A stretch of 63,072 bases of DNA. Source: Phycisphaerae bacterium (GTDB taxonomy: Bacteria; Planctomycetota; Phycisphaerae; Sedimentisphaerales; Anaerobacaceae). The translations under genes were made by a program, and so were the position numbers. The DNA lies in contig JAUWAY010000011.1 in the NCBI GenBank assembly GCA_030601845.1, forward strand, positions 1 to 63,072, in the 5' to 3' direction. The notes under the pieces were generated by a model. That model did no database searches, was not told the DNA's origin, and saw only the letters and a program-made list of their open reading frames with translations. Below, piece after piece: positions 1 to 8,360 of this stretch (position 1 is its first letter; each line of letters starts with the position of its first letter).

Positions 1-43
1 CCAAAGCCACCGGCGATTTGGTCATTGAACCGTGTTTGGCCAT
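1..43 (-). CDS. 5' end of an unidentified gene, cut by the window edge
   Basis: Only the first 14 codons are present, read leftward: an ATG at 43 followed by the peptide MAKHGSMTKSPVAL. A purine-rich AAAGGA lies about eight bases upstream on the minus strand, which supports this as a true start. It is divergent from the formate-THF ligase cluster, so the 150 bases between them probably hold promoters for both. The product cannot be identified from so short a stretch. Confidence 0.45.
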   Translation of the reverse strand, partial: MAKHGSMTKSPVAL

Positions 44-193
44 GGTAGAGTCCTTTCCACTGCTTGTAATTTGATTTGAGCTTGTTATTATTATTTATCG
101 TCATGACCTAACCTTTTGGTTCAATGTTTTCTACAGAGCACTTTTAAATATAAAACAAGGCCAAAGATAATTTTTGGAGGCGAAGAAAGAATC

Positions 194-1957
194 ATGAAAC
201 TTGACCCAACAAAAATGAAGGATTGGCAGATTGCCGAAGCTGCCGAGGAAACCGCCAAGCCCGTCAGTCAGCTGGCGGACGAGCTGGGGCTTAAAGACGA
301 TGAGCTGCTTCCCGTGGGGCGAATGCTTGGCAAAGTCGATTATCTGAAGGTGCTTGGCCGAGTTCAAGGCAACCCGGTCGCAAAGTATATTGATGTTACC
401 GCTATTACACCGACACCGTTAGGTGAGGGAAAAACCACCACCGGTATCGGCCTGATTGAAGGTCTGGGCAAATTAGGCAAGCGCGTAGTTGGGGCTATAC
501 GGCAGCCAAGCGGCGGGCCCACATTCAATATCAAAGGTTCCGCGGCCGGCGGCGGCCTGGCACAGTGTATTCCGCTGACACCCTTTTCTATCCGACTCAC
601 AGGTGATATTGATTGTATCACAAATGCCCACAATCTTGCTATGGTTGCCCTGACTTCGCGTATGCAGCACGAGAGAAACTATGACGATGCGCGCCTGGCA
701 AAAAGCAATCTGACGCGAATAGATATTGACCCCGAGAGGGTTCAGATGAATTGGGTGATGGATTTTTGTGCCCAGGCGCTTCGCAATATCAGGATTGGCC
801 AGGGTGGCAAGATGGACGGCTATGAGATGGACTCCGGCTTTCAAATCACCGTCTCAAGCGAGGTTATGGCGATACTCGCCGTTGCCAAGGACTTAAAAGA
901 CCTGCGGCAGCGTATGGCTAAAATCGTCGTGGCCTACGATAAAAAAGGAAATGAAGTTACCACGGCCGACCTTGAGGTTGACGGGGCTATGACGGCGTGG
1001 ATGGCTGATGCGATAAATCCGAATTTGCTGCAGACCATCGAAGGCCAGCCGGTATTTGTGCATGCCGGCCCGTTCGCGAATATCGCCATCGGTCAAAGCT
1101 CCATTATCGCCGATATGCTCGGGACGAAATTGGGCGATTACCACGTTACCGAGAGTGGATTTGGAGCGGACATCGGTTTTGAGAAGTTCTGGAATTTGAA
1201 GTGCCGGATGTCCGGGCTGGTGCCCAATGCGGTGGTTATAGTCGCGACTGTTCGTGCACTGAAGATGCACGGCGGCGGACCGGCGGTCAAGCCCGGCATA
1301 CCCCTGAGCGCCGAATATACCAGCGAAAATCTCGAATTGGTTGAAAAGGGCTGTGAGAACCTCGTCGCTCATATCGAGACGGTCAAGAAAAGCGGTGTCC
1401 GGCCGGTGGTCTGCGTAAACAGCTTCTACGCCGACACCAAGCCGGAGATTGAGCTTGTGCGCAAAATCGCTGAGCAAAATGGGGCTCTGGCGGCGGTTTC
1501 AGAGCACTGGCTAAAGGGCGGTGACGGAGCAATCGAATTAGCAGAGGCAGTGATTCAGGCCTGTAGCGAAACGAACCACTTTAAGTTCCTGTATGATTTG
1601 GAAACTCCACTTAGACAGCGTATTGAATTAATCGCCAAAGAGGTTTACGGGGCCAAGGGCGTAACTTATACTGATGAAGCTCTGGAAAAAGTCAAGGCCT
1701 TTGAAGCTGATCCGGTCAGCAAGACTTTAGGAACCTGTATGGTTAAGACGCACCTTAGTTTGTCGCACGACCCGGACGTAAAGGGCAGGCCGACCGGCTG
1801 GGAGCTTCCAATCTGCGATATTCTTGTTTATAAAGGGGCCGGCTTTATCGTGCCGGTCGCCGGAGCGATTAAGCTGATGCCGGGCACAGCTTCCAATCCT
1901 GCGTTCCGGCACATCGATGTAGATGTGAACACCGGTAAAGTCCAAGGGCTGTTTTAA
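194..1957 (+). CDS. fhs: Formate--tetrahydrofolate ligase
   Basis: This cytoplasmic enzyme makes 10-formyl-THF from formate, THF and ATP, the first THF-dependent step of the Wood-Ljungdahl methyl branch and of one-carbon metabolism. The P-loop TPLGEGKTT at residues 74-82 and the glycine-rich stretch around [15 protein letters not shown] are family hallmarks. The open frame extends upstream to 116, but the ATG at 194 is chosen because GGAGG lies 14 bases before it and homology begins there; this gives 587 residues, slightly longer than the usual 555-560. It heads a same-strand cluster with folD, a [NiFe] hydrogenase and metVF. The stop codon is followed at once by an AT-rich dispersed repeat. 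Confidence 0.96.
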   Translation: MKLDPTKMKDWQIAEAAEETAKPVSQLADELGLKDDELLPVGRMLGKVDYLKVLGRVQGNPVAKYIDVTAITPTPLGEGKTTTGIGLIEGLGKLGKRVVGAIRQPSGGPTFNIKGSAAGGGLAQCIPLTPFSIRLTGDIDCITNAHNLAMVALTSRMQHERNYDDARLAKSNLTRIDIDPERVQMNWVMDFCAQALRNIRIGQGGKMDGYEMDSGFQITVSSEVMAILAVAKDLKDLRQRMAKIVVAYDKKGNEVTTADLEVDGAMTAWMADAINPNLLQTIEGQPVFVHAGPFANIAIGQSSIIADMLGTKLGDYHVTESGFGADIGFEKFWNLKCRMSGLVPNAVVIVATVRALKMHGGGPAVKPGIPLSAEYTSENLELVEKGCENLVAHIETVKKSGVRPVVCVNSFYADTKPEIELVRKIAEQNGALAAVSEHWLKGGDGAIELAEAVIQACSETNHFKFLYDLETPLRQRIELIAKEVYGAKGVTYTDEALEKVKAFEADPVSKTLGTCMVKTHLSLSHDPDVKGRPTGWELPICDILVYKGAGFIVPVAGAIKLMPGTASNPAFRHIDVDVNTGKVQGLF

Positions 1958-1982
1958 TTGATTATTGATTATTGATTATTGG
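1957..1982. repeat. AT-rich dispersed repeat after the fhs stop codon
   Basis: Three tandem TTGATTA units follow the TAA of fhs with no gap and end just before the ribosome binding site of folD. Related stretches built from TTGATTATT and TTTACTATTGATTATT lie at 29030-29075, 38868-38905, 48304-48333, 49037-49062 and 53414-53432, mostly directly at stop codons. No coding role is visible. Confidence 0.6.
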
Positions 1983-1989
1983 AGAAGCA

Positions 1990-2880
1990 ATGGCAGCGAA
2001 AATTATCGATGGTAAGCAGGTGGCCGCGGATATGCGGGCGGAGCTAAAAGCCGAAGTGACGGAACTCAAGCAAAAAGGTATTGTGCCGGGACTGGGAGTT
2101 ATCTTAGTCGGCGAAGACCCCGCCTCACAATCTTATGTTCGAGCAAAAGAGCGAGCCTGTGAAGAGATAGGGATTTATTCCGATGATAACCGCCTGTCCG
2201 CAGACACATCACAGGAAGATTTGATGACACTTGTTGAGAAGATGAACAACAACCCCAAGATAAACGGCATTTTAGTTCAGCTGCCATTGCCTAAAGGCCT
2301 TAATGAGGCCGAGGTACTTCTGACAATTGACCCGGATAAGGATGTGGACGGATTTCATCCGACGAACGTTGGCAAAATAGTCGTAGGGGAAAAGGCATTT
2401 TTGCCCTGCACGCCACACGGGGTTATTCAACTACTGCTTCGCAGCGGGGTAACCATTGAGGGAGCTAACGTAGTAATCGTAGGCCGAAGCAATATCGTGG
2501 GTAAGCCATTGGCAAACATGCTTATTCAAAAAAACAGTAAAGGAAATGCTACAGTAACCGTCTGTCATACCCGCACCAAGGACCTTGCCTCTCACACAAA
2601 GCGGGCGGATATTGTCATCGCTGCCGCTGGTCGGCCGAACACAATCACATCTGATATGGTAAAAGAAGGTGTGGTGGTAATTGACGTTGGCGTTAACCGT
2701 GTCGAGGATGCAACAAAAAAGAAAGGTTATCGCCTTGTAGGCGACGTGGATTTCGAAGCGGTAAAAGAAAAGGCAAGCTTGATTACACCGGTTCCCGGTG
2801 GCGTCGGACCGATGACGATAACGATGCTGCTTTACAATACGGTAGAATCTGCCAAAAGGGCTGCCGGCCTTGTTACATAG
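1990..2880 (+). CDS. folD: Bifunctional methylene-THF dehydrogenase / methenyl-THF cyclohydrolase
   Basis: FolD interconverts 10-formyl-THF and 5,10-methylene-THF with NAD(P), the second and third THF steps of the methyl branch. The 296-residue length matches the family. Visible signatures are QLPLPKGLN in the catalytic half, the nucleotide-binding GRSNIVGKP, and the C-terminal TPVPGGVGPMTITMLL. The ATG at 1990 is preferred to one 18 bases upstream because GGAG at 1981 is correctly spaced and the upstream part falls in a repeat. It is followed after 12 bases by the hydrogenase small subunit, so co-transcription is very likely. Confidence 0.96.
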   Translation: MAAKIIDGKQVAADMRAELKAEVTELKQKGIVPGLGVILVGEDPASQSYVRAKERACEEIGIYSDDNRLSADTSQEDLMTLVEKMNNNPKINGILVQLPLPKGLNEAEVLLTIDPDKDVDGFHPTNVGKIVVGEKAFLPCTPHGVIQLLLRSGVTIEGANVVIVGRSNIVGKPLANMLIQKNSKGNATVTVCHTRTKDLASHTKRADIVIAAAGRPNTITSDMVKEGVVVIDVGVNRVEDATKKKGYRLVGDVDFEAVKEKASLITPVPGGVGPMTITMLLYNTVESAKRAAGLVT

Positions 2881-2892
2881 AAAGGAAGAAAA

Positions 2893-3768
2893 GTGGCAAC
2901 TAAGGTAACGAAAAAATATCCGGTAATCTGGTTGCAGGGAGCAGGTTGTACGGGCTGTTCTGTATCTATCTTAAACGCGGTAAGTCCCAGGATACAGAAC
3001 CTCTTGTTGGACGAGCTGGTACCCGGCCAGCAGCTTAATTTGCTCTTCCACGCAACAATAATGGCTGGCCAGGGAGAGCCGGTCATCGAGGTTTTGAAGG
3101 ATACCGAAAAAAATAATAAGGGCGGCTACATATTAGTAGTGGAAGGCGCGATTCCGACCGCCGAGGGTGGCGCCTACGGCAGTATCGGCGAGAAAGACGG
3201 CGAGGAATTGACGATTGCCAAAAGCGTGGAAGAACTTGGGCGCAACGCCCTATTGACGATTGCCATAGGCACTTGTGCTGCTTTTGGAGGGATTCCTGCG
3301 GCCAAGCCTAATCCGACCGGCTGCAAAGGAGTAAAAGAAGTATTCACTGAGAAGGGGATTAGTACGGCGGTAGTAAACCTGCCCGGTTGTCCTTTGCATC
3401 CGGACTGGTTTACAGGAACAATATCGGTGATTTTCTTTTCAGGAGCGCAGGCCCTGAATTTGGACGACCTGGCCCGGCCAAAGCTTTTCTATGGTAAGTT
3501 GATTCACGAGAACTGCCCCAGACGTGCGGATTTCGATAAAGGGAAATTTGCTCAAAAATTGAGCGAGCCGGGCTGCCTTTACGAGTTGGGATGTAAGGGC
3601 CATTACACGTATGCTGACTGTCCCTTGAGACAGTGGAATAACGGCGTGAGCTGGTGCGTCAAGGCGGGCTCACCGTGTCTTGGGTGCGTTGAGCCGGAAT
3701 TCCCGGACGGCACGAGCCCGATTTATGAGAAGGTTAATTTTGAGGAACTGATATGGTCACAAAAATAA
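2893..3768 (+). CDS. [NiFe] hydrogenase small subunit, cytoplasmic type
   Basis: This iron-sulfur subunit carries electrons from the NiFe site. Cys19, Cys22, Cys128 and Cys166 (GAGCTGC, GTCAAFGG, PGCPLHP) fit the proximal cluster; His205, Cys208, Cys228 and Cys234 fit the distal one; Cys243, Cys262 and Cys265 fit the medial one. An extra Cys255 lies where most standard enzymes have Pro, so a medial [4Fe-4S] cluster is plausible, as in [NiFeSe] enzymes. There is no Tat signal and no C-terminal membrane anchor, so the enzyme should be soluble in the cytoplasm. Start is GTG with AAAGGAAG upstream. The end overlaps the large subunit. The organisation fits group 1/2 enzymes; exact class is undetermined. 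Confidence 0.93.
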   Translation: MATKVTKKYPVIWLQGAGCTGCSVSILNAVSPRIQNLLLDELVPGQQLNLLFHATIMAGQGEPVIEVLKDTEKNNKGGYILVVEGAIPTAEGGAYGSIGEKDGEELTIAKSVEELGRNALLTIAIGTCAAFGGIPAAKPNPTGCKGVKEVFTEKGISTAVVNLPGCPLHPDWFTGTISVIFFSGAQALNLDDLARPKLFYGKLIHENCPRRADFDKGKFAQKLSEPGCLYELGCKGHYTYADCPLRQWNNGVSWCVKAGSPCLGCVEPEFPDGTSPIYEKVNFEELIWSQK

Positions 3769-5240
3769 AGATTGACCCAATAACAAGGATAGAGGGTCAC
3801 ATGGCCATTGAAGCTCTAATAGGCGACGATGGCGTGGTGAAAGAGGCCAAAAGCGCCGGGACCCTTTTTCGGGGTTTCGAGATAATCCTCCTTGGGAGGG
3901 ACCCTCGTGATGCCAATCGCCTGACCCAACGAATCTGCGGCGTTTGTCCCACCGCTCACGCTACCGCGTCGGCTTTGTGCCTCGATGATGCGTTCGGTTC
4001 AATAAATAAAATTCCGGATAACGGTAAACTTATTCGCGCTCTTATTTTTGGTTCCAACTTTTTGCAGTCGCATATTCTGCATTTTTATCATCTTGCGGCG
4101 CTGGACTATGTGGATGCGGTAAGCGTCGTGGGTGATACGGCGCCTTTTGTGCCGCGCTACGAGGGCGATTATCGAATATCCGGGGAGGCCAACGCTGAAT
4201 TGGTAAATCATTACTTAAAGGCGCTGGATATCCGACGCAAATGTCAGGAGATGCTGTCAATATTCGGCGGTAAGATGCCGCATAATGTCGGCATTGTGCC
4301 CGGCGGAGTTACCGAAAGACCCACCGAGGATAAGATAACTAATTTTCTGTGGCGATTGAACGAAATACGTGACTTTATTGATAATGTTTATATTCCGGAT
4401 GTGATAGCCGTAGCGAAGGTCTACGGCGACTATTTCGAGATTGGTAAAGGCTGTAGAAGGGTTCTTGCTTACGGCGGCTTTGATTTGCCGACCGGTAAGC
4501 TATTTGAGGGGGGAATTGTCTCGCCGGATTTGCAGCCTGAGCCGTTCGCCAAGGAGAATATCACGGAGGATGTAAAGCACTCCTGGTATGCTGATTCCAG
4601 TTCAGGCAAAAACCCAGCCCAAGGCCAAACAAAGCCGGACCTTAAGAAGAAGGAGGCCTATTCATTCCTGAAGTCTCCACGGTATAACGGCGAGGTTTGC
4701 GAGCTTGGGCCTTTGGCACGAATGGTAAGCAATTATGTGCAGGGCGACGCCAAGACGAAAGAATTGGTTGATTCGCTGCTTGGACAAGTAGGTGCCGGCA
4801 TCGATGCTTTGTTTTCGGTGCTTGGGCGTCATGCAGCAAGGGCTTTGGAAGCTAAGCTTGTTGCCGATGCTATGGTCGATTGGCTCACATACCTTGCGCC
4901 CGATGAGCCAACAATTGTCGAGAGTGAAATTCCTGAGAAAGGCGAGGGTGCAGGTTTAACTGAAGCTCCGCGAGGCGCAGTTGGCCACTGGATAAGCATC
5001 AAGGACAAAAAAATCGACCGGTATCAGGTTATTACGCCTACGGCCTGGAATGCGTCACCTAAAGATGATAAAGACCAGCCCGGAGCGGTGGAACAGGCGA
5101 TAATAGGTACTAAAGTGAAAGACAAAGACAATCCGTTTGAACTGGTCCGAATTGTGCGGGCGTTTGACCCTTGTCTGGCCTGTTCGGTCCATTTACTTGA
5201 TGCCAGGGGAAGTGAGTTAGGGGTTTTTAGAGTTGTTTGA
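3753..5240 (+). CDS. [NiFe] hydrogenase large (catalytic) subunit
   Basis: This subunit holds the NiFe(CN)2CO active site that splits or forms H2. The four Ni ligands are Cys62 and Cys65 in RICGVC and Cys474 and Cys477 in DPCLACSVH. The codons at the L2 motif are TGT, so this is not a selenoprotein. A 15-residue tail after His480 is the expected substrate of the endopeptidase encoded next door. At 495 residues the length is near that of soluble group 1 enzymes. The gene overlaps the small subunit by 16 bases, with GAGG ten bases before the ATG. Its position between folD and metV suggests electrons pass between H2 and one-carbon reduction; that is inference. Confidence 0.95.
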   Translation: MVTKIKIDPITRIEGHMAIEALIGDDGVVKEAKSAGTLFRGFEIILLGRDPRDANRLTQRICGVCPTAHATASALCLDDAFGSINKIPDNGKLIRALIFGSNFLQSHILHFYHLAALDYVDAVSVVGDTAPFVPRYEGDYRISGEANAELVNHYLKALDIRRKCQEMLSIFGGKMPHNVGIVPGGVTERPTEDKITNFLWRLNEIRDFIDNVYIPDVIAVAKVYGDYFEIGKGCRRVLAYGGFDLPTGKLFEGGIVSPDLQPEPFAKENITEDVKHSWYADSSSGKNPAQGQTKPDLKKKEAYSFLKSPRYNGEVCELGPLARMVSNYVQGDAKTKELVDSLLGQVGAGIDALFSVLGRHAARALEAKLVADAMVDWLTYLAPDEPTIVESEIPEKGEGAGLTEAPRGAVGHWISIKDKKIDRYQVITPTAWNASPKDDKDQPGAVEQAIIGTKVKDKDNPFELVRIVRAFDPCLACSVHLLDARGSELGVFRVV

Positions 5241-5832
5241 TATGTCAGTAAAGACAGACTCGATGCCTGATGCCCGATGCCCGATGCCCGATACTCGTAA
5301 CGACACGTACAGCGGCAAGCGCCAGGTGGAAATCGGGAATCGGGAATCGAGTATCGAGAATCGGGTTTTGGTCCTTGGTCTGGGCAATGTTTTACTAAAA
5401 GACGAAGGGGTCGGCGTCCACGTAGCCGGCCAGCTGCAGAAACTGGATTTGCCCGGCAACGTAGAAGTTATCGATGGCGGAACTGCCGGGCTGGATATCC
5501 TGCTGTCACAGGAGGGCTTGTATAAACTGGTGGTGATTGATGCGACCAGGGCCGGCAAAAGGCCCGGCACTATTTATAAAACCCGGTTCAAGGCCGCGGA
5601 AAAAGACAGACTAACACAGATTTTCAGCAATGCCGAGCAGTCGAAAATAAGCTTACATCAAGTTGGTCTGATTGATGCTCTGGCCGCTGCCGAGAGAATG
5701 AGCTGTGCACCAGAGGAAATTGTAATCATCGGCGTTGAACCGAGAGAGATGGCTTACGGGTTAGAATTGACAGAGCAGGTTAAGCAGAGATTGGCAGAAA
5801 TAGTTGACACGGTGCTTGAGGAAATCAAATAA
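5233..5832 (+). CDS. Hydrogenase maturation protease with repeat-derived N-terminus
   Basis: This HyaD/HybD/HycI-type endopeptidase removes the C-terminal tail of the large subunit after Ni insertion. The core starts at VLVLGLGNVLLKDEGVGVH, where the Glu matches a known Ni-sensing residue of the family, and continues to IDGGTAGLDIL and GVEPREMAYGLELT. The first 45 or so residues are unlike the family: they are encoded by a dispersed inverted-repeat element (5261-5364) found again upstream of mtnA. The TTG at 5233 has AGGGG about ten bases upstream and overlaps the large-subunit stop; ATG 5242 is the alternative, and TTG 5368 at the start of the core lacks a visible ribosome site. The stop overlaps the metV start (TAATG). 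Confidence 0.9.
   Translation: MFDMSVKTDSMPDARCPMPDTRNDTYSGKRQVEIGNRESSIENRVLVLGLGNVLLKDEGVGVHVAGQLQKLDLPGNVEVIDGGTAGLDILLSQEGLYKLVVIDATRAGKRPGTIYKTRFKAAEKDRLTQIFSNAEQSKISLHQVGLIDALAAAERMSCAPEEIVIIGVEPREMAYGLELTEQVKQRLAEIVDTVLEEIK
5261..5364. repeat. Dispersed inverted-repeat element inside the protease reading frame
   Basis: It contains tandem GATGCCC units, CGATACTCG, then CGGGAATCGGGAATCGAG and CGAGTATCG, so the ends are inverted copies of each other. The core is shared with 57954-58021 upstream of mtnA; shorter relatives are at 28396-28455 and 36564-36592. Here it is translated in frame as part of the hydrogenase protease N-terminus. Confidence 0.75.
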
Positions 5833-6503
5833 TGCTATTCACACAAAATAAACCAATCGAGGAGGTGCTGGAGTCGCTTGGCACCGAAAAGAATATCTTC
5901 TTGTTAGCCTGTAACGGCTGTGCCGAGGCCTGCGGTACCGGCGGGGAAAAGGGGCTTTCAGAGATGGGCGCCGAGCTGGAAAAGGCCGGCAAAAAAATAA
6001 CCGGGACGTGTTTGGTCGATTTTCTCTGTAATAAAGTGTTAGTAACAACGCGACTGTCCAGAGAAATGGATAAGATACAACAGGCCAATTCCATCGTGGT
6101 ATTAACCTGTGGTATTGGTGTGCAGGCGGTCTCGGCGGTTGTGGATAAGGTTGTGCACCCCGCCGATAACACCGTCTCATTGGGCGGCCTTGCCGGTCTT
6201 TGGCCGTCGGATGAACGCTGTCAGGCATGCGGGGACTGCGCCCTGGATTATACAGGCGGCATCTGTCCGGTTACCTCCTGCACAAAAGGGCTGCTTAACG
6301 GGCCGTGCGGCGGTGCTGCCGATGGTAAATGCGAAATTGACTCCGAAAAGGATTGCGGCTGGATTAAAATTTACGAGCGTCTGGAGAAGGTCGGGCGATT
6401 AGAAAACTTAAAGAAAATTCGCACACCCAGAGACCACAGTAAGATGCTCCCGTCAGAGCAGCTGCGCAAGACATCGTTTTATGACATAGAAACCAAAACT
6501 TAA
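5832..6503 (+). CDS. metV: Methylenetetrahydrofolate reductase partner protein MetV (zinc/Fe-S type)
   Basis: MetV is the small Cys-rich partner of MetF in acetogen methylene-THF reductases and is thought to hold zinc or iron-sulfur sites that link MetF to its electron donor. The protein has 223 residues. An N-terminal Cys cluster (CNGCAEACGTGG) is followed by the C-terminal signature CQACGDCALDYTGGICPV, then SCTKGLLNGPCGG and KCEIDSEKDCGW. The ATG overlaps the stop of the hydrogenase protease, which implies translational coupling and ties the hydrogenase genes directly to the reductase. MetF follows after about 100 bases that hold a hairpin repeat. Confidence 0.9.
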   Translation: MLFTQNKPIEEVLESLGTEKNIFLLACNGCAEACGTGGEKGLSEMGAELEKAGKKITGTCLVDFLCNKVLVTTRLSREMDKIQQANSIVVLTCGIGVQAVSAVVDKVVHPADNTVSLGGLAGLWPSDERCQACGDCALDYTGGICPVTSCTKGLLNGPCGGAADGKCEIDSEKDCGWIKIYERLEKVGRLENLKKIRTPRDHSKMLPSEQLRKTSFYDIETKT

Positions 6504-6605
6504 CCGCCGAGAACGCAGAGACCACTGAGAATAAAAACTAAAAGTATAATGTTTTTAAATCTATCTTACCTCTGCGTTCTCCGCGAACTCTGCGGTAAAA
6601 GGATA
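6504..6605. repeat. AACGCAGAG-type inverted repeat between metV and metF
   Basis: The left arm reads CCGCCGAGAACGCAGAG and the right arm, on the other strand, CCGCGGAGAACGCAGAG style sequence, so RNA from this interval would fold into a long hairpin around an AT-rich loop. Relatives lie at 11257-11362 and 12726-12804. It may weaken read-through between metV and metF; no T-run follows it, so it is not called as a terminator. Confidence 0.6.
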
Positions 6606-6609
6606 AGGT

Positions 6610-7485
6610 ATGAAACTTATTGAGCGTTTCGAGCAAGGTAAATTCGTAATTACCTGCGAAGTTGGGCCGCCTAAGGGTATAGAAATTGAAAAGGTCATAG
6701 ATGAGTTAGAGGCCTTACGTAGCAAGGTCGATGCCTTCAATGTTACCGATTTGCAAAGCTCGGTAATGAGGGTTGGCTCACTGGCGACGTGCCGTCTTTT
6801 GAAGGACAGGAACCTTGAGCCGATATGTCAGCTAACCTGCCGGGACCGGAATCGTCTCGGTTTGCAGTCGGATGTATTAAGCGCCGCAGTGTTAGGCATT
6901 AAGAATCTATTGTGCCTTACGGGTGACCATCCGAAGTTGGGTGACCACCCTGAGGCGATGCCCGTGTTCGACCTGGATTCGGTACAGTTGCTATCAGCAA
7001 TCAAGGCGCTAATGGACGGGAAAGATATGGGGGGTAATGATTTAGAAGGTCGGCCGCCGGATTTTTGCTTGGGAGCAGTGGTGAATCCGGGCGCAGAGCC
7101 GTTAGAACCACAGATTATGAAGATGGAGAAGAAGGTTGAGGCCGGGGCAGAGTTCTTCCAGACCCAGGCAGTTTATGAAGTGGATAAGTTCGCTGCATTT
7201 ATCGAAAAAGTAAAGCATTTGAAGGTTCCGGTTATGGCCGGGATTGTGCTTTTGAAATCGCCGGCTATGGCCAGGTTTATGAACGCAAATGTCGCAGGCA
7301 TTTACGTCCCTGACCAGATTATTAATGAATTGGCCGGTGTGGCCAAAGAAAAAAGGGTGGAAAAAAGTCTGGAAATCTCCGCCCGTTTGATTAGAGAACT
7401 GAAAGGTTTGTGTCAGGGAATTCATATTATGTCATTGGGGTGGGAGCGACATATACCTGCTGTTCTGGAAATGGCGGGGTTCTGA
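6610..7485 (+). CDS. metF: 5,10-methylenetetrahydrofolate reductase
   Basis: MetF reduces methylene-THF to methyl-THF, the last reductive step of the methyl branch. The 291-residue protein has the TIM-barrel start KFVITCEVGPPKG, the THF-site stretch VFDLDSV region with CLTGDHP, and FFQTQAVYEVDKFAAF near the C-terminal third. With MetV upstream it resembles the acetogen two-subunit reductase rather than a lone NADH-dependent MetF. AAGG lies shortly before the ATG. Its stop overlaps an ATG of the next frame (TGATG at 7483-7487), so it is coupled to the corrinoid protein. Confidence 0.93.
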   Translation: MKLIERFEQGKFVITCEVGPPKGIEIEKVIDELEALRSKVDAFNVTDLQSSVMRVGSLATCRLLKDRNLEPICQLTCRDRNRLGLQSDVLSAAVLGIKNLLCLTGDHPKLGDHPEAMPVFDLDSVQLLSAIKALMDGKDMGGNDLEGRPPDFCLGAVVNPGAEPLEPQIMKMEKKVEAGAEFFQTQAVYEVDKFAAFIEKVKHLKVPVMAGIVLLKSPAMARFMNANVAGIYVPDQIINELAGVAKEKRVEKSLEISARLIRELKGLCQGIHIMSLGWERHIPAVLEMAGF

Positions 7486-7505
7486 TGGGGCTGAGGCGAG
7501 CTGAG

Positions 7506-8129
7506 ATGACAGATTTGAAAACATTGGCTGAGGCGATTATTAAAGGTGACCAGAACACCGCGGTAGAAATTACCAGAGCGGCGATTGATGAGGGCACAGC
7601 GGCCGAAAGCGTTCTTAATGACGGGTTAATTGCGGGTATGGACATCATTGGCAGCCGTTTTAAAAAAAATGAGATTTACGTACCTGAGGTACTTATTGCC
7701 GCCAGGGCGATGAAAATGGCGATGGAAATCCTCGAGCCGGAGCTTGTCAAAGCCGGTGTCAAGCCGATCGGAAAGCTTCTGATAGGGACTGTGCAGGGTG
7801 ACTTACACGATATCGGCAAAAATTTAGTGGCAATGATGCTAAAAGGAGCCGGCTTTGAAGTTGTCGACCTCGGTGTTGATGTTCCGCCTGAAAAATTTAT
7901 CGAGCGGGCCCGAGCCACAGATGTCGGGTTGATTGGTATGAGCGCCCTTTTGACCACGACAATGGTCGGTATGGAGAAGACGCTGGAGGCCCTGAGAGAC
8001 GCCGGCATTTCGGCCAAGGTAATGATAGGCGGTGCACCGGTAACTCAGGGTTACGCCGACAAGATCGGTGCCGATGGGTATGCCACCGATGCTGCCTCGG
8101 CGGTCGATGTAGCCAAACGCCTCGCTTGA
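7506..8129 (+). CDS. Corrinoid (B12-binding) methyltransferase protein
   Basis: This 207-residue protein is of the MtmC/MtbC/MtaC type. Residues 1-85 form the helical cap domain, and the Rossmann B12-binding domain follows, with the lower-ligand motif DLHDIG at 99-104 and the GMSALLTTTM and GGAPVT segments that line the cobalamin pocket. Such proteins shuttle a methyl group between a substrate-specific methyltransferase and THF or CoM. Start ATG 7506 has GAGG nine bases upstream; ATG 7485, overlapping the metF stop, is an alternative. No methyltransferase lies beside it, so the methyl donor is unknown. Its coupling to metF suggests exchange with methyl-THF. Confidence 0.88.
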   Translation: MTDLKTLAEAIIKGDQNTAVEITRAAIDEGTAAESVLNDGLIAGMDIIGSRFKKNEIYVPEVLIAARAMKMAMEILEPELVKAGVKPIGKLLIGTVQGDLHDIGKNLVAMMLKGAGFEVVDLGVDVPPEKFIERARATDVGLIGMSALLTTTMVGMEKTLEALRDAGISAKVMIGGAPVTQGYADKIGADGYATDAASAVDVAKRLA

Positions 8130-8360
8130 CCTGGCCAAGGCCGGACAGATGGTTTATGTGTTATCAGGAAACTTAACCCCCGTTACTTGCAGCATTAATT
8201 ATCCCACGATGATTCTGTGGATGAAAAAGATTGCAGAAGTGGTAATCCGCAAATCCGCCCTTTGCTCTGCTCAAGGGTAAACTCAAAACCGGACGAAATA
8301 GTCGAGCAGGTCCTCAGTGCGCCGGTAAATTGAATTAAATTACCGGGGCTGCTGAACAAG

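Noticed and set aside
5160-5180. Selenocysteine at the hydrogenase Ni site
   Set aside because: The codons in the L2 motif are TGT (Cys), so the enzyme is the ordinary [NiFe] type.
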